NCBI GenBank assembly: GCA_038025085.1
Contig: CM076142.1
Coordinates: 6,918,501 to 6,982,500, forward strand
Origin: Tetragonia tetragonoides
Lineage: Eukaryota > Streptophyta > Magnoliopsida > Caryophyllales > Aizoaceae
Length of the DNA: 64,000 bases
Direction: 5' to 3'
Under the pieces are notes generated by a model. It searched no databases, had not been told where the DNA came from, and saw nothing but the letters and a program-made list of their open reading frames with translations. Position numbers and translations under genes: made by a program. Within the stretch, counting starts at the first letter, position 1. Each line of letters opens with the position of its first letter. Positions 62,095 through 64,000 of the stretch are shown here, in pieces.

Positions 62095-62839
62095 AGTCTG
62101 TATATTGCAGTATAGTTGTATTTTTGGGATTTAGTCCCTCACATAGTTTTTTTGTATCCCAAATTTTCCCTAATGCCCCATTCTTTCGAACAGGCGTATT
62201 CGAGTTTATTCTTATTGGAAATAGAAAGAAATCATTTCATTTTGTAGAAGACCCAGTAGAAGCCTTAGTTTCAGTCACCGGGGTGTATATTTTTTATGGC
62301 TTACCCCACCACAGTAGAATGATGTATATTTTTCTGTCTTTCATGTAACTAGCTTTACGTAACTAGCTTTACAAGATAGTCATACAGTATGTAATTGAAG
62401 TACAGTTTTTTGGGTATACTATAGTCATTTCATATGGTCAATCTGCAAGTTTGATGGATATACCCCTGTATGTTGATTGTTTTGCCATCTTTTATATATT
62501 TCTTTAATTTTTTGATATGCAAGATAAGAATGGTTTTACCATCTGGGACAGTAGAAATACACTAGCTAGAATAGCGCGATCCAAAGAAATGATCATATCA
62601 GATGAAATAGACATGGTGGGAATTTCTCCATTTACATCCTGCATAACTAAGGAGGTAGAAAAGTTCTCCCTTGCGTTACATTATATTACATATGGTTTGA
62701 TCACATATCGATATCATACAGAATAAATGCTTTGAACTCAACAAAGATCTGGTTTTTTTATGTCACTGGGAGAGAAACACTATTGGGTCTCAACAAAGAG
62801 ACATCTACACAAAGTCATCACTAGGCATTGCGCATCTGT
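62095..62839. other. Shared 3' flanks of convergent FAB1 and the 132-aa protein gene
   Basis: Contains the FAB1 3' untranslated region and probably that of the minus-strand gene. No further gene is seen. Confidence 0.6.
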
Positions 62840-63468
62840 TCAATGCAATGTGTTAAAACCATTACAACTATGCTCCTCTAGCAAGGCGCTGCCATTTGCG
62901 CTTTTCCCATCCAAAATCTGAAGCCATCTCTGTAGAAGATGATCAAGGATGCTCGCATCGCTGTATTTTCATTCATTACACAGATAACCCAATCAGAATC
63001 TGACACCTTATAGATAACAAATCAGAAAGATTGTGAACAGAAGGGAGGGGGGGGGGGGCTCAGCTTTGATTGAACTTGCCTTAAAGGGTAAGGTGTCAAA
63101 GGATGCTGAGGATCAAGACGAGGACCCTCATCGAACCCTTCACAGATAATCTCCCCATTATCGTCTTTATAGCAAATTATACCTGTTGAATGATCTTCGA
63201 AAACCTGCAATATCACCAAGTAAGCATCAAGTCATGCCATATATTTAACCACAGATCAAGGGGCACAGGGGAAACAGTCTTGAACAGAGGGAGAAGTAAA
63301 AGATAGAAACAAAACCTGATTTCTGAGTGAGGATTTGATCTGAAGTGTGAGTGCTTTCTTGACAGGAAGCTGACTTTTTCTAAGTATTGCCATTCCAAAA
63401 ACAGGCTTTCTTAGAGGAGCAGACTGGTGAATTATGATGCTAGGAGAAAAGGAGCACTCTATAGCCAT
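62840..63468 (-). CDS. Conserved plant protein of unknown function (possibly plastid-targeted), 132 aa
   Basis: Three exons, 63316-63468, 63080-63204 and 62840-62960, total 399 bases and 132 residues. The first intron is GT-AG. The second has a GC donor in the typical AAG|GCAAGT context, spliced to an ATACAG acceptor. Using it keeps the frame into ILDHLLQRWLQIL, while ignoring it leads into a poly-C/Pro run and a stop at 63022. The N terminus MAIECSFSPSIIIHQSAPLR is Ser-rich, lacks acidic residues after position 4 and resembles a transit peptide. The conserved-looking centre is VFEDHSTGIICYKDDNGEII followed by CEGFDEGPRL. It resembles plant proteins of this size I have seen unnamed. No catalytic motif is evident and I assign no function. 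Confidence 0.68.
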
Positions 63469-63585
63469 TGAATCTTTACTTGATCAGAAAAAATATTAAC
63501 AGTAGAAGAATAAGAAGAAATAGCAGCAGCAAAACCAGCAGAAAAATAGAAGAAGATTAAGAATATTTCTCTCCCTGTGGGGTTG

Positions 63586-63592
63586 TTTTATA
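63586..63592 (-). promoter_or_regulatory. TATA box of the 132-aa protein gene
   Basis: The minus strand reads TATAAAA, 118 bases upstream of the ATG at 63468. Good sequence and spacing. Confidence 0.6.
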
Positions 63593-64000
63593 TCACAAGA
63601 TAATGAACTCAAGAAGTTGAAAGTTGAGGCAGATGCAACTGATTAGTAACTTAAAATAATGATATGTCATAATAATGCATAATACAACAGTACAAATTGT
63701 TAAACATATGTCTAATCACAGTCCATTATGTAGGGTCAGAGGGCCCCATGTGGCTTATCTTTTAACTGTTGCTGTTAAGGCTTACAAGAGTCATATCATG
63801 TAATTGGTGAAGCCACAGCATCCTCAACACAACTCATGGTCAAGCGTCTCTTGAATTTTTTTTTTAAATAGGTGTGTGTGAGGAGGAATTCCCGTTTTCT
63901 CTTATCTGATCTTTATTCTATTCATGTCAACTTTTGGACACATCAAGGTTTCAGAGCTTAATATATTTTACAGAGATTTCTATTTTTAAACTACTATGCT
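63593..64000. other. Upstream flank at the right window edge
   Basis: No gene is recognised. This is presumably promoter sequence of the minus-strand gene. Confidence 0.4.

Noticed and set aside
63022..63079. Extension of the 132-aa gene through the poly-C run to the stop at 63022
   Set aside because: It gives a Pro-run tail with no similarity, while the GC-AG intron restores a conserved-looking end and correct phase.
1..64000. CRISPR arrays, operons, Shine-Dalgarno sites, phage or bacterial mobile elements
   Set aside because: None present; gene structure is that of a plant nuclear genome. Tandem arrays seen are simple microsatellites.

Overview
This is a stretch of plant nuclear DNA. It shows many short exons separated by AT-rich introns with GT-AG borders, seven genes with clear plant homologues, plant retroelements and MITEs, and an intact nuclear tRNA-Ala. 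The families present (FCS-like zinc finger, LURP-one-related, LEA_3, plant FAB1, plant ARID-PHD protein) fix it as a flowering plant, most likely a eudicot. Heavy use of GTTCA repeats in a MITE makes me lean weakly towards Caryophyllales, but I cannot prove the species. All exon models were built by hand from splice sites and reading phase. Every complete model listed is a whole number of codons ending in a stop.

Layout. 0.7-1.0 kb (-): first exon of an RBR/RING-type E3 ligase-like gene that runs off the left side or is a fragment. 2.8-13.0 kb (-): 15-exon ARID-PHD gene (ARID4 type), with an Au-like SINE in one intron. 14.8-19.6 kb (-): a complete but decayed Copia LTR retrotransposon with a 5-bp target duplication. 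20.6-21.5 kb (-): FCS-like zinc finger gene. 22.8-24.5 kb: a Mutator-like element with 154-bp inverted ends and a perfect 9-bp target duplication that carries an intact tRNA-Ala(AGC) gene. 27.7-28.4 kb (+): small LEA_3 gene. 28.9-34.1 kb (-): eIF2B alpha subunit, with a SINE in its last intron. 35.4-36.3 kb (-): LURP-one-related gene. 36.4-46.5 kb: mostly gene-free, with a 252-bp MITE, SINE-like relics and one possibly transcribed, unrecognised locus. 48.3-62.1 kb (+): large FAB1/PIKfyve phosphatidylinositol-3-phosphate 5-kinase gene (11 coding exons, 1832 aa). 62.8-63.5 kb (-): small conserved gene of unknown function, convergent with FAB1, whose model needs a GC-AG intron.

The genes are unrelated housekeeping and regulatory genes: chromatin, translation initiation, endosomal lipid signalling, stress and SnRK1-type signalling. 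There is no operon-like or clustered pathway logic. The most unusual material is in the mobile DNA. The MULE carries a tRNA gene and has about 30-bp periodic motifs in its ends. The Copia element has a primer-binding site 74 bp away from the LTR end defined by its target duplication. Within FAB1, a tandem duplication copies a 5' splice site.
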